Assembly: GCF_030936135.1 (NCBI RefSeq)
Contig: NC_082620.1
Coordinates: 4,216,001-4,280,000 of the forward strand
Direction: 5' to 3'
DNA from: Gavia stellata
Taxonomy: Eukaryota; Chordata; Aves; Gaviiformes; Gaviidae
DNA length: 64,000 nucleotides
Part shown: positions 54,638-64,000 of the stretch, one piece after another
Layout of the letters: each line of letters opens with the position of its first letter
Position numbering within the stretch: position 1 is the first letter of the stretch
Made by a program: the position numbers and the translations under genes
The notes under the pieces: model-generated
Database searches by the model: none
Told to the model about the DNA's origin: nothing
What the model saw: only the letters and a program-made list of their open reading frames with translations

Positions 54638-57196
54638 GTAAGAGCCATCCATCAAACGCCTTTCATTCCCCCCACCAAGAGAAATTAAAGCTGCGATGGC
54701 GGGGAGGGGGGGAAGAGATGCGTTTGTTTTTTAATGTTTTGCCTCTAATAAGATGAGTTTGTACCATTTAAATTTTGAGACCATTTTTCATCGGATATAA
54801 TTTCAGAGCCACTGCTTACGAATTAATTTAATGAACTGGCTGAAGAAATATATTGCAGCCTCTGACACCTTCTTTTTTTTTTTTTTCATCCTTTCTAGAC
54901 AGAGGAGGGCTCCGAAAGATTTTTTTTTTTTTTTTTTTCATTTTTATTTCCAGAACCTGGCAACTTCTCTCTCGCTCTCTTTTTATAGTTACTCATTTTG
55001 TTTATTCACTCAAAAACATTTTCTTTCATTGGGGGAGGGGGAGGAGAATCATTTGTTTTTATGAAAGAGAAGAAGAAAAAAATTAGAAGTTTTGAGCCAA
55101 AATCATCAATTTCTGTCTTTCTGGTGTGAGTAATGGTGTCGAACAGAGCCCCCTTTACCATGTTCTAGAATATTTATTTTAGATAATGCATGGTTTCTTT
55201 TTCCTTACTTTTTCCTTAAATTATACATCATCTCAAATACATATTTCCCTTTCACATGACAAATTCTACTGTACCAAGATTAATTTTGCTGTTGTATACA
55301 ACTGCAGGAGAGATCAGGGCAGCCTTTGAGCCATGCTTTAATATTGTACTGTGTGATAGGTTTTACAGGCATAACTATTGCCATCCCCTTGGCTCTGGGC
55401 GTTACATGCATCAAGGCCATATAACCCTCAAGAGAGGGCAAAGTAACTTTGCCTAGTAATCTCTCGCCTCCTTTCTCTCTTACTTCATCACTCTTTTCTC
55501 TGTGTTGTTTAATTTCTGCGTTTATCCTTATGCTACTTTTCTCCTCCATTGGCTCTCTGTTACACTGGGTTTTTGATCTTCCCTTTTAAACTTAATTTCT
55601 TATTCGTTCCTGCCTATTGTCCCTTTAGTGATTCCAAATATGCAGCTCTTTCTCTAGTGAGTAAATCTATTTAGTAAGTCTGCTGTCTGGGGTCCTGGGT
55701 CATTCTGAAGGCCCCAGTTCAGGGAAATTCTGTTTCAATAGCTACTTCACTTGAAAATCTCCAGGAGAATATGCGATTTAAGCATATGCTGAGTAATAAG
55801 CATTTGTTTGCGTGCAGCCGTGCATAAGATTCTTTATGCTGTGCAAAATAAGTGTAGCATAGGTACAAAATACGAGTTCTTCAGGTTTGTTTGTTTTTTA
55901 AAGAAGGAATGGGATTAACCGATGACATAAACCAGCAAAGAATAGAGCCCAGTGATTTGAAGGAGCCTATTCCAAGACTTAAGGATTGCAGAATCAGGCT
56001 CGGTGTGCTTAGGAACACATCACACTTGCTTCTTCCTCTTGCTGCACACAATTTCTGTTCGTGGAGGAATCCTTCATTATTTGCCTAGGAAAAAGAACCC
56101 TTTACAGAAATTGAATGCCCAACAAACACCAATGGAAAAAGAGAACCTGAATTTCTGACTCCAGCCATAAAGAGTTGCAGTCTTCACATAGCAGCAGGGG
56201 CTTTACCTTCAGGGGGCATTAAGAGAGCCTCAAATAGCCAGGGTTCCTGTAGCGTATTGCAGTTTATTTAGGGGGGCTGTCAGGCTTAATTAACTGATAT
56301 TTATAAAGGGCTTCAAGATCCTCAAGTGGGTGGAGTTTATAATGCAAGTATTGGGCCCGATCCTGCATTTTAGTCATGCTGTGAATTTCACTGTTGTTAC
56401 TGGAGGTAACTGAGAGCACAACAAAGCAAGAAAGGGTCTAGGAAGTTGTGCATTTATTATGAAAGAAATTTTTTTCTCTAAGCACTCTTGAGTAACTTCT
56501 TTTTTCTGTCCTGCACATCATGCACCTGGATCTCTAAACCTTCTCTGTGTAGAATCTATTTGAAGCCTTTCACACAAGGCAAATTGTGAGTCTGAGTCCT
56601 GCTTTGTGGAGGTTATGTCAATGTAGCACAGAAAGTGGCATAATTTCTTTATTGAAGTTAGTAAGAATTTTCCAGGAACTTAAGTGGAGCCAGAATTTTT
56701 CCCCCCCTCCCACCCCCAAACATACCTGATAGTCACATGAAAGAAGGAGACGTTCTTGTGGCTGGGATAAGATGGTTCTAAATCAACTAGAGCTTAACCA
56801 GTTCTTCACTAGCTCTGTACTGAGACCAGCATTTTGCAGGAGCTATACAGGGTTACTAATGTTTAAGCCTGCACACCTCCTCCATACTCAAGGTATGTCT
56901 CTCTTCACCTCAGTTTCCCCATGTATAAAATAGACATGATGCTTCATAACTTTACACAAGAGCCATAAATATTAGATGGGCACCTGAGTACCTTGTGATA
57001 GTTGGGTGGAGGATGCAGAAGAGTGAGGTGTTACTAAGTTTTGCTGATGCAGTTGAGGCAGCCTGTGCAGACTTCTTGTCTTCTCTCTTAATCTTTGAAG
57101 ACACAGCTTTCCGTGGGACAGTCCTGAGGGTATCCAGGCGGGCAGCATCCACGGCTGTGTGCTGGGCTTGATGCAGTCTCTATGTTCTTTTTCCAG
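54638..57196 (+). other. CASZ1: CASZ1 intron 9 (2.6 kb)
   Basis: A phase 0 intron. An AT-rich, motif-dense part at 54720-54870 (GAATTAATTTAATGAAC, CCATTTAAATTTTGAG, TCGGATATAATTTC) may be regulatory. Two poly(T) runs lie at 54873-54886 and 54920-54938. A MIR-like + fragment lies at 56885-56960 (CTCTTCACCTCAGTTTCCCC, ATGTATAAAATAGACATGAT). GGGCCCGATCCTGCATTTTA near 56352 resembles an ancient sauropsid repeat end. Confidence 0.75.
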
Positions 57197-57357
57197 ATGT
57201 CCAAGACCAGTGCCAGCCTTGGCAACCTGCTGAACATTAAGACAGAAGGAGATGGCAGCCAGGCTGGGGCTGGAGAGCCTACACAGTACTTGGGCAAGGC
57301 AGTGAAGGCACTTGTCCAGGAGAAGCTCTCTGAGCCATGGAAGATGTACCTGCGCCG
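57197..57357 (+). CDS. CASZ1: CASZ1 coding exon 10 (linker leading into finger 5)
   Basis: This 161-bp exon runs from phase 0 to phase 2, with acceptor TCTTTTTCCAG/ATGTCC and donor CGCCG/GTAAGG. It starts [24 protein letters not shown] (residues 994-997) is a second psi-K-x-E sumoylation-type motif. A variable Gly/Ala stretch follows, then [20 protein letters not shown] and LRR, which lead directly into finger 5. The Lys-rich helix before the finger is strongly family-like. Confidence 0.95.
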
Positions 57358-60300
57358 GTAAGGAGAGCACGGAACTGGGAATAGAGGAAAGGGAAAATTA
57401 TTTCCTTTGCAAAGAGTCTGGCTCATTAGTTCACACTTGTATAGAGAGTACTCTTGAATTTAAAGGCCTAAGTCTGTGATACGCTGATCACCTTCTGGAA
57501 TGCATTTAGTACTCAGTCTGCAGGCTGCAGTAGGTGTTAATGTCCTATAAGAAGTATCTTTCCACACAGAATTATTTTGCAAAGGGATCTTAAGACCCAA
57601 CTACGAGCACAGATTTCCCATAGTACTGTTAGCCTAGACTTCATCTTGGGCTCCTTTTTATAAACCCAGTCTGCAAGTCCGGGGACCCACTGCAGCTTGC
57701 TCTTAGCACTGAACTTGTGTTGGCCCGTGTTTAGTTACTATGCACAGATCGCAGAAGCCTTAAAATGCTTGCTGTGGCATTTCCTCTGATCATAGGAGTA
57801 GGCCACTGAAAGAAAATAAGGAGTATAAGGGGTAAGGGAACTGGGATGTTTTCTGCTGGTTTTGTTGTAGACAAGGAGCCTTGAAAGGAAAATGGAACAG
57901 ATACAAAACTCACCCACACGCAGACACATGCACATACATGCCCAGACAGACACATGCTTTGGGCATACACAGATACACCCAGGCAGACGCATACGGGTTT
58001 GTGCTCTGACACAGATAGTTGGCTACAAATGCCTGCGGACACTTTGTAAATCACAGACTTCAGTGGAGAAGACTAGAAAGTCTTCTAGTCCATCTGCCCC
58101 TGGCCAGTGTGAGATCCTTCCCTGCAGTCCATTTGCATTTTGTCCAGCCTAGTTTTAACTATGCCAAGCCGTGTGGCTATTTTCTTGTCTCTGGGAGCAT
58201 TACTCTACCACCTAACATGTTTCACTGTCAGGATTTTTTTCATGGTATGCTGCCTGAATTTCCCTTTGTGTAATTTTGTTGCAGTTCTCCTGGTTATATC
58301 CCCTTGAACCACAGCAGATAATTCCTCTCCGCAATTGGAGTTCACCCCCTTCAGATAGTCACAGACTTTTAGCATACCATTTAACCAAGCTTATTTACTT
58401 CCTTTAATCTGACTTTGTAAATTAGTCCCTTCAGCCTGCTGATCATGTTGTTGCTGTTGTTGTTCTTGCTGTTCCCTGAATGGGTGCAGAATTGGGCTGC
58501 CATTCCTGTACATAACCAGATACAAAAAGCTTCCTGCCCCCATATGTGCAGCTCACAATTGTGCTACTGTGTTTGCATCTACACTGCATAATGTATATGT
58601 ATCGCGTTTACCATCCACTGTTAAATAGGATTGCTTTTACTGTTGCTCTCATGAGTCCCCTATGTATAAAAATACACCCCCCACCCCCCAGATGTATTAG
58701 CTGTATGTTTCCAAATACGACTCTCCTATTCTGAACCTTCTCCCTTGTCTTGCAAGGCCTCTCTGTGTTATTTTTCTCCTCTTGCACTGGTGTTGCCAAC
58801 TCCTCCCAGTTTAGTATCTTGTGTGAATTTCATTAACACGCTGTTTACTCCTTCTCCTAGATTACTAATGAAGATGTTAAATAAGCTCAGACCTAACCAA
58901 AGTCATCCTTGCAGCATTCACAAGATACCTCCTCCCAGCTCAATATGTTGCTGTTTGTCATTAGCCTTTGTTTACGGTCCTTCAGCCAGTTTTCAATCCA
59001 TGAGGTAGCATTCACATCCAGGCCAATTTGAATTAATTCTAAGCATATGCGAGACTGTATCAAAATGCTTTACTAAAATCCAAATATATTGCGTCCCTTC
59101 ATCCACTAATTTTGTAATTCTATCAAAAAAAGCAATTAAATTTGTCTGGCAAGATTTATTCTTTATAATCCTGATGCTGTTTATTGCTCATGGTTCCTTT
59201 ATCCTCTAGATGTTTAATGATTTTCTCCTCCCTCTTAATATTTGTTCCATTACTTTACTGGAAGGAGAAGTTAAGACTAGAGGTATGATAATTGCTAAAG
59301 ATCACTTGTCTTTTTTTTTTCTCTGAAAGAATCAGTAGCTAGATTTTTAATTTTTTTATATTTTTTTTGCTAATTTCCTAGTACCTCCCTCTTCTCTATG
59401 GCTTAAAAAATAGCAAATAGTAATGCAATCAGTTTGTGAGTTAATTTCCATTGTACTTCAAGACATATATCATCCAGACTGGCTGATTTGTGCATATTTA
59501 TATTTTCCAACCAGTCCCTTTATCTGCTCTTCTTCATTTTATCCCTAATTGTCTGCTTTGTCTTTAGTTTTCCTATCCAAAGGAAATTTTATAAGGCAGG
59601 CATTTTTGACTCATCACCTCACATTTTTATTGGACCTTCTAAGTACAGTACGTCTTGTCCCTGATAAAACAACCCCTTTAGCTTGCAGTAACTTGGTTTC
59701 TTACCTCTTACCACACCTTTACTTTCCTTCATTTTCTCCCTGTAAGCCTTAACTGACTGCACATATTCTATGTCCACTGACCTTCCTTCTCCAGTACAAG
59801 TTTTTTTTTCTTCTTCCTTTACCCTCAAATTGTGAAGAGGTCCCTCCAGGGACCACACAGGCTGCTGTTTGTTTCTTGTTTTCCTGCTCATCAGAGCAAT
59901 TGTAGTTTGTTGTATCTTAATTATGCAAGATTCCCTGTTAAGTTTCAAATCCTTCCTGCCAGTGTTTTTCACTTGATTTCTCAATTCCCTGTGATTCTGG
60001 AGTTTCCTGCAATCACATGTATTTGTGCTACTCTTATTAAGTCTGAAGAATCTCAACAGTGGATAAGCAGTGAAACCCTGCTTAGTTGTTTTTGCCCTCT
60101 TGACCGTTTCCTCCGAGACAAGAGGTATATCTTAGATGATGGCTTTTGCTCTGGTTTTTGCATTGCAGCATTGTTTTTGTACTTCAGGGGTTGTGCTTGT
60201 TAGTATTTATGTGTACTAGGCTGCGATTGCTATATAGACGATACTTTGGCTCTCCCATCTTTATGATACCCTACTGTTTCAAGGTGGGGAGCGGGCAGAT

Positions 60301-60785
60301 TCTGGATCTAGATTCCCTTGAACCACTGTTGTTTCTTCCCTTTTCCTAATCCCAGTAGATTGAAACAGAAAAAAAAGAAAAAAAATTACCTGTAATGTTT
60401 CAGCAGTGTCCTCTTGGTCTGGATTTCCCTTAATTTACTAACCTTTGATTGTTCCTCAGAGCCTTGGCTTTTGTACATAGGCGCTCAAGAACACTAATGA
60501 TTTTTATCTTTTGTTTCAGAGTAGTTCTGTATTTTGCTCCCACTAAAAGTGAATGGGAGTTTCTCGGTCAAGTTCAACTGGGTAGAAATCAGGTTCTTGT
60601 TCTGCATGTTCAGATCTATATAACAGGCAATAATCAAGCAACAATGCCAGCAGTGCTCTTTGTGCAGCGGGGACAGTGACGTTAGAAAAGAGTGGTAGTA
60701 GAGTTGAAAAACAAAGTATGTCTGTTCCAACACCGTTTCTCTTCTGGGGCCTTCTGTAAGATGCCTGCTTGTCTGCTTTGGCCAG
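57358..60785 (+). other. CASZ1: CASZ1 intron 10 (3.4 kb) with a dead LINE
   Basis: A phase 2 intron. A CA-rich stretch (57900-57990) is followed by a minus-strand CR1-type LINE that fills about half of the intron (from about 58030 to at least 59560). The last 0.7 kb before the acceptor is unassigned. Confidence 0.8.
58030..59760 (-). mobile_element. CR1-clade LINE, inactive ORF2 remnant with 3' end
   Basis: Read on the minus strand, in order. First comes NINMHKSASLDDICLEVQWK (near 59500, the HKSxGPDxIHPxVL region). Then come KVMEQ-like and IIKHLEDK pieces (near 59230), and NKSCQTNLIAFFDRITKLVD (about 59165-59106). DAIYLDFSKAF (59095-59063) is the RT palm motif A, separated by one inserted base from DTVSH. 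LFNIFISNLGEGVNSVL follows, and MKFTQDTKLGG (58833-58801) stands where active elements have FADDTKLGG. CAGATGGACTAGAAGACTTT near 58100 matches the usual CR1 3' end. Frameshifts, stops and loss of one catalytic Asp prove inactivity. The 5' border beyond 59560 is uncertain. Confidence 0.75.
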
Positions 60786-60908
60786 GTTTGGTACCAAGGA
60801 TTTCTGTGATGCGCAGTGCGACTTTCTCCACAAGGTGCATTTCCATTGTGTTGTGGAGGAATGCGGTGCCCTCTTCAGCACCCTGGATGGAGCCATCAAG
60901 CATGCCAA
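60786..60908 (+). CDS. CASZ1: CASZ1 coding exon 11 (finger 5)
   Basis: This 123-bp exon is phase 2 at both ends, with acceptor TTGGCCAG/GTTTGG and donor GCCAA/GTAAGT. It encodes [20 protein letters not shown] and then [20 protein letters not shown]. It contributes the accessory pair C1041/C1045 and ligands C1055, C1060 and H1073. The last histidine, H1077, is the second residue encoded in exon 12. The exon is frame-neutral, so skipping would delete essentially the whole of finger 5 and still keep the downstream protein in frame. Confidence 0.97.
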
Positions 60909-62298
60909 GTAAGTAGGAGAGTGGGAGTCTTGGGAAGCCTTGAAAATTCTACAACAGGCACACTGCAGGACGAGGGAGAACTATTCAAGAGCAGGAACGT
61001 GGGCAGTCCTGAGGGCAGCAATTTGGGCATCCACATGCTTGCTGTGTAAATGTGCTCAGCTAAAATTTTTGCAGAACCTTATGTCCTCTTTAATTTTGTT
61101 TCACAATAAATGCGCTCAACTTGTGAAAAAGAGGTGTCTCTCACGGTGTTGGCAGGCTGAGAATTGGACATTTGTGTTTTTCCATAGCCTACTTGACAGA
61201 GAGTGTGTTCAAGGAGACCTATATTTCTCACAGTGCACAAATACACTGTACAAAGATACAAGAAAATATGGGAGGGAAAAGATCCTGAGAACCCAACCAT
61301 TGTCACTGGATACAGACTTTTTGTGGAGTAGATAGCTCCCCATCACTGCAGCGTAGAAAGCATTTTATTGTTCTTTGTCTTGTCATGACAAATCTCTCTC
61401 AGCAAGTTTTCCCTAGCCCTTAGTTTATATGGTTTTGTTTAAGAGGTTTGCATCATGTGGGTAAGGATCTTGAAATGAAGCAGTCAAACTGTCCAGCCCA
61501 ACAGTAACCTCCTCCTCACCTGGCCATGTTCTATATTGTAAACCCTTCGTCATTTCACATCATTCTGGAAAGTAGCAGACAGCCCAGCGTTTGGTAGCCA
61601 GAACTGTAGGCTACATAATATGGCCTATATTACAGAGGCTGTACAGTGTGCTCAGAACTCTAGATGCCTCTTGGGTGGAGAATGAATTTAAGATATGCTC
61701 CCACTTGTTACAGTGAGGGGACTAGCAAAGGAAGGGTGGGATATTGGAAATTTTCCCTGTTGCAAATTGCTACAGAGCATAATCTGCAGTTCAAAACCAC
61801 GCCAAGTGTCTTTTAAAGGCAATGGAAGATTTGCCCAAGTAAAGAATGAATAAAGGCCTTCAGCAGCTGGCCACAGGACCGATTCTGAAGGGGGTTAAAG
61901 GGAAGGAGATGTTGCAAATTTTAAGACTGGAAGTTCTGTTAGCACAGTTGGTCTCTGGCGTTGGATAGTTCCCTGTGGTTTACTACTGACTTCTACACAA
62001 CAGCAATGGGAAGCTGCCCTCATAGGCATATTGATCTTACTGACTGCAGCAGTTCTTGCATCTCTCAGATTTCAACATGTTACTGCACCTTTCTGTCTCC
62101 ACACCTCTTAATGAATTCCCTTCTCTTCACAGACAGTCTAGGAGGCCCTGAAATTTTTCCACAACATTTGCAGAGACCCTTTTAGGATTTAACCTCAGCT
62201 AATTTGTTTGCAGACTCCTGCCACGTTCCTGTTGATGTTTAATCAAGTTACATGCAATGGTCAAGAATTTATGTCTGAATCACACTGTCTTTTTGCAG
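60909..62298 (+). other. CASZ1: CASZ1 intron 11 (1.4 kb)
   Basis: A phase 2 intron of unique sequence. No repeat, exon or strong regulatory block recognised. Confidence 0.8.
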
Positions 62299-62634
62299 TT
62301 TTCACTTCCGAACTGAGGGTGGAACTGTGAAAAGTAACTCTGAGTCTCCCTTCTCAACTACTACTGAAAATAAGGCTTCACTGGCCCCTTCATCACCATC
62401 TGCTACTTCTGTCACCATGGCAAGTGCTCCTGCCCTCGACGTGCCCACTCCAAGTCCAGCTACTGTGCCCTCTGCCCCCACACTGCTAGCTTGGAAGCAG
62501 CTGGCTTCAACCATACCCCAGATGCCTCAGATCCCAGCATCAGTGCCTAACCTGGCAACTTCACCCTTGGCAACGACTTCCCTGGAGAACGCCAAGCCTC
62601 AGGTCAAACCCGGATTTCTCCAGTTCCAGGAGAA
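62299..62634 (+). CDS. CASZ1: CASZ1 coding exon 12 (end of finger 5, Pro/Ser/Thr linker)
   Basis: This 336-bp exon is phase 2 at both ends, with acceptor CTTTTTGCAG/TTTTCA and donor GGAGAA/GTAAGT. It begins with [11 protein letters not shown], completing finger 5. A variable Ser/Thr/Ala/Pro stretch follows. A strongly conserved tail then reads [20 protein letters not shown] and [12 protein letters not shown]. In the long isoform the split last codon (AA) would join an exon beyond the window (expected to begin N-D-P-C). If the donor is not used, the frame gives one Lys codon and then TAA at 62636-62638. Confidence 0.96.
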
Positions 62635-62638
62635 GTAA
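62635..62638 (+). CDS. CASZ1: Read-through terminus of the short CASZ1 isoform (Lys + stop)
   Basis: Continuing exon 12 past its donor completes AAG (62633-62635) and meets TAA (62636-62638), giving the ending FLQFQEK. Vertebrate CASZ1 is known to have a five-finger short form next to the long form. The position after finger 5 fits that form, giving 1187 residues from the Met at 27999, or about 1200 with the upstream residues. The stop codon therefore overlaps the splice donor (GTAAGT), so splicing and termination are mutually exclusive here. Confidence 0.7.
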
Positions 62639-62887
62639 GTTGTAGATGCTGCTTGCCTCCTTGTGTCCTCTCCAGCCCTGCAATCCCCTCTTTACTGCTC
62701 CTCAGAGCTGTAGTACTGCATCTATATTCCTCCACTGAGAGACTTTCTGTCTAGAAAGTACTCTGGGCTTTATCTCACAGAAAAATTACTTCTATAAAGT
62801 CTAGAAAATACCTTCAGTTATCCTAGGAAAAAACCCAAGATTTTCAAATACATCTGGGAGCACTTTTAGGTGTGAGTTTCGAGGCGA

Positions 62888-62893
62888 AATAAA
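62888..62893 (+). promoter_or_regulatory. CASZ1: Candidate poly(A) signal for short CASZ1 isoform
   Basis: A canonical AATAAA lies 250 bases after the read-through stop. A T-rich stretch (TTTTTTTGT near 62920) and a GTGT-containing stretch (near 62952) follow within about 70 bases. It could end a short-isoform transcript inside intron 12, but human short-form UTRs may be longer and single AATAAA hexamers are common by chance. Confidence 0.3.
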
Positions 62894-64000
62894 CTGGCTG
62901 ACATATCACTGAAGCATTTTTTTGTATCTCATGAGAGGTGTACAGAAATACATGTGTCTTGCAGTATTTTTGACCCTGAAGGCTACAGAGGAAGCATAGC
63001 ATTTGTAAAGTTTTCAGCATGATGCCTGACTAGCCCACCTCCAGATCTTGCTGCAATCTGAGACTTGCCGTGAGTTTCTGTAGCTGAGCAAAAATCAGTG
63101 GACAACTGAGCGCTCAGTCATGCAAAGACGAGGTGTTACTGTTAGCAAAGTACACAGAACTAAGAGGAGATGTTTACAGATTGCTGAAAAGGAAGCTTGC
63201 TGGATTTCTCCCCAGTAAGCTCTATGGCCTTTTCCTAGGAATGCCGTCTGCAACTGAGTATAATACAGCTTTTTGGTTGGTTTGTTTTTTTTTTTTTTTG
63301 TGAAGAAGACTGGGGGTCAGATAGTGGAGGAGGCACAAGTGCTTGGACTCTGCCTTACCAGGAATGGGTCTCTCAGGAGGTCAAGGAATAGGGAGCAATT
63401 CCCTCTCACTTCAGATTTGTCAAAGTTTTGCTATCCTGGCTGAACTTCTGTACAAGTGTAATGAGTCTCCTTAAATTCTGTGCCTCTGGTTTTGCAGTGT
63501 TAGTTTACAAAGCAATTAACAATGGAGATGTCGGGCAGAAGGTAACATAACCTTGCTGAACTTCTTCTAAAACATTGAAGAAGTTTCACAGTGTTGCTGT
63601 GATGATGGTGTTATTTCTGTTACATAGACAGAAAGAAGCACAAGAAGTTACGTAGTTTATGAGAGGACACAGGAGTCCAGGATCAGGTTAGGCATTACAG
63701 CTCAGTTATTCAGGCTGGTGGAGTGTCAGTCTCTGGGTCGTATACTGACAGTCATTTGTCTGCTTTCAAAGAAGTGAATTAATTCTATTATTTCACGTAT
63801 TTGAGTAGGTATCATTGGGTACAGCGCTTGGGATCCAAGAGATCAATGTTCAGCTACCTCCGATCTGATCTCTGTTTGTGCAGCCAGAAATCCATGGAAC
63901 GGGTCGGGGGGAGTAAGGCACCAAAACCATTTAGCTGATTAAACAGGCCACTGCCAATTTTGTCTAATCAGGGGAAGCCCTGGCATCTTGCAGTGTGCAT

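Larger units (their letters stand above)
27955..64000 (+). other. CASZ1: CASZ1 gene, 5' and central portion (gene continues past both window edges)
   Basis: Twelve exons join in one frame of 3604 nt. Intron phases are 1,2,2,0,0,2,1,2,0,2,2,2 (introns 1-12), and all introns are GT...AG. The product is a nuclear transcription factor of the Castor family. Family knowledge: it regulates neural, retinal and cardiovascular development, acts as a neuroblastoma tumour suppressor and works with NuRD-type repressor complexes. Seen here: basic N-terminus, four SKY(D/E) repeats, fingers 1-4, linker, finger 5, linker. Residue numbers in the exon entries count the Met at 27999 as 1; at least 15 residues precede it. 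Five fingers are visible; the long vertebrate form has more, so the rest lies downstream. The assignment rests on recalled family sequence, not on a database search. Confidence 0.96.
62635..64000 (+). other. CASZ1: CASZ1 intron 12, start (runs off window)
   Basis: The donor is GTAAGT (phase 2). If unspliced, this is the short-isoform 3' UTR (stop 62636-62638, AATAAA 62888). A poly(T) run lies at about 63285-63299. A weak reversed-MIR-like trace lies near 63615-63705. The next CASZ1 exon, expected to encode NDPCLATDCKY-like residues, is not present before 64000. Confidence 0.75.

Noticed and set aside
59619..60056. 145-codon minus-strand ORF as an independent gene
   Set aside because: It lies at the 5' side of the intron 10 LINE, is Lys/Arg-rich, and may be part of its degraded body or chance. 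No separate gene evidence.
1..64000. CRISPR arrays, bacterial operons, tRNA or rRNA genes
   Set aside because: Spliced vertebrate gene structure throughout. No regularly spaced repeats, no cloverleaf-like sequence with A/B boxes outside SINE remnants, and no rRNA similarity were seen.

Overview
This window is vertebrate nuclear DNA containing the 5' and middle part of one multi-exon gene on the + strand. I identify it as CASZ1 (castor zinc finger 1), a para-type C2H2 zinc-finger transcription factor. Twelve consecutive coding exons (27955-62634) splice into one continuous frame through GT/AG junctions. They follow the vertebrate CASZ1 order: basic N-terminal motif, four SKY(D/E) repeats, zinc fingers 1-4, a Ser/Ala/Pro-rich linker, zinc finger 5 and a second Pro/Ser/Thr linker. 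The few N-terminal residues before Ala (expected upstream exon MDLGT...) are not visible here, and the exons for the remaining C-terminal fingers lie to the right of 64000. No other gene could be supported on either strand.

Organism: the gene is vertebrate. The repeats are sparse and old: two decayed CR1-type LINE fragments, MIR-like SINE pieces and a sauropsid-style 'CACATGCTTAA' repeat. No Alu or L1 is visible. This suggests a bird, crocodilian or turtle, and I cannot decide between them.

Layout: 1-27954 is upstream intron or 5' flank with no supported exon. It holds simple repeats, SINE remnants, several AT-rich TAAT-motif-dense blocks that look like conserved regulatory elements (mainly 5815-6110, 15550-16560, 21470-21720, 26940-27230), and one unusually long unexplained ORF (23141-24580). 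Coding exon 1 is at 27955-28524. The 7.5-kb intron 1 holds a clear CpG island (29040-29560), which may be an internal promoter, and a regulatory-looking block near 30250-30510. Exon 2 (35990-36830) carries the SKYD/E repeats. Exons 3-7 (39663-51270) encode fingers 1-4 and the first linker. Intron 7 has a second CpG-rich cluster with inverted CCAAT boxes and an RFX-type X-box (52680-52860). Exons 8-10 carry two SUMO-type motifs and a CtBP-like motif. Intron 10 holds a dead CR1 reverse transcriptase on the minus strand. Exons 11-12 encode finger 5 and the second linker.

Gene logic: at the end of exon 12, reading through the donor gives one Lys codon and then a stop (62636-62638). This matches the known five-finger short CASZ1 isoform, while splicing onward gives the long isoform. 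The internal CpG island plus a strong-context ATG in exon 2 suggests a further, N-terminally shortened product. That is inference only.
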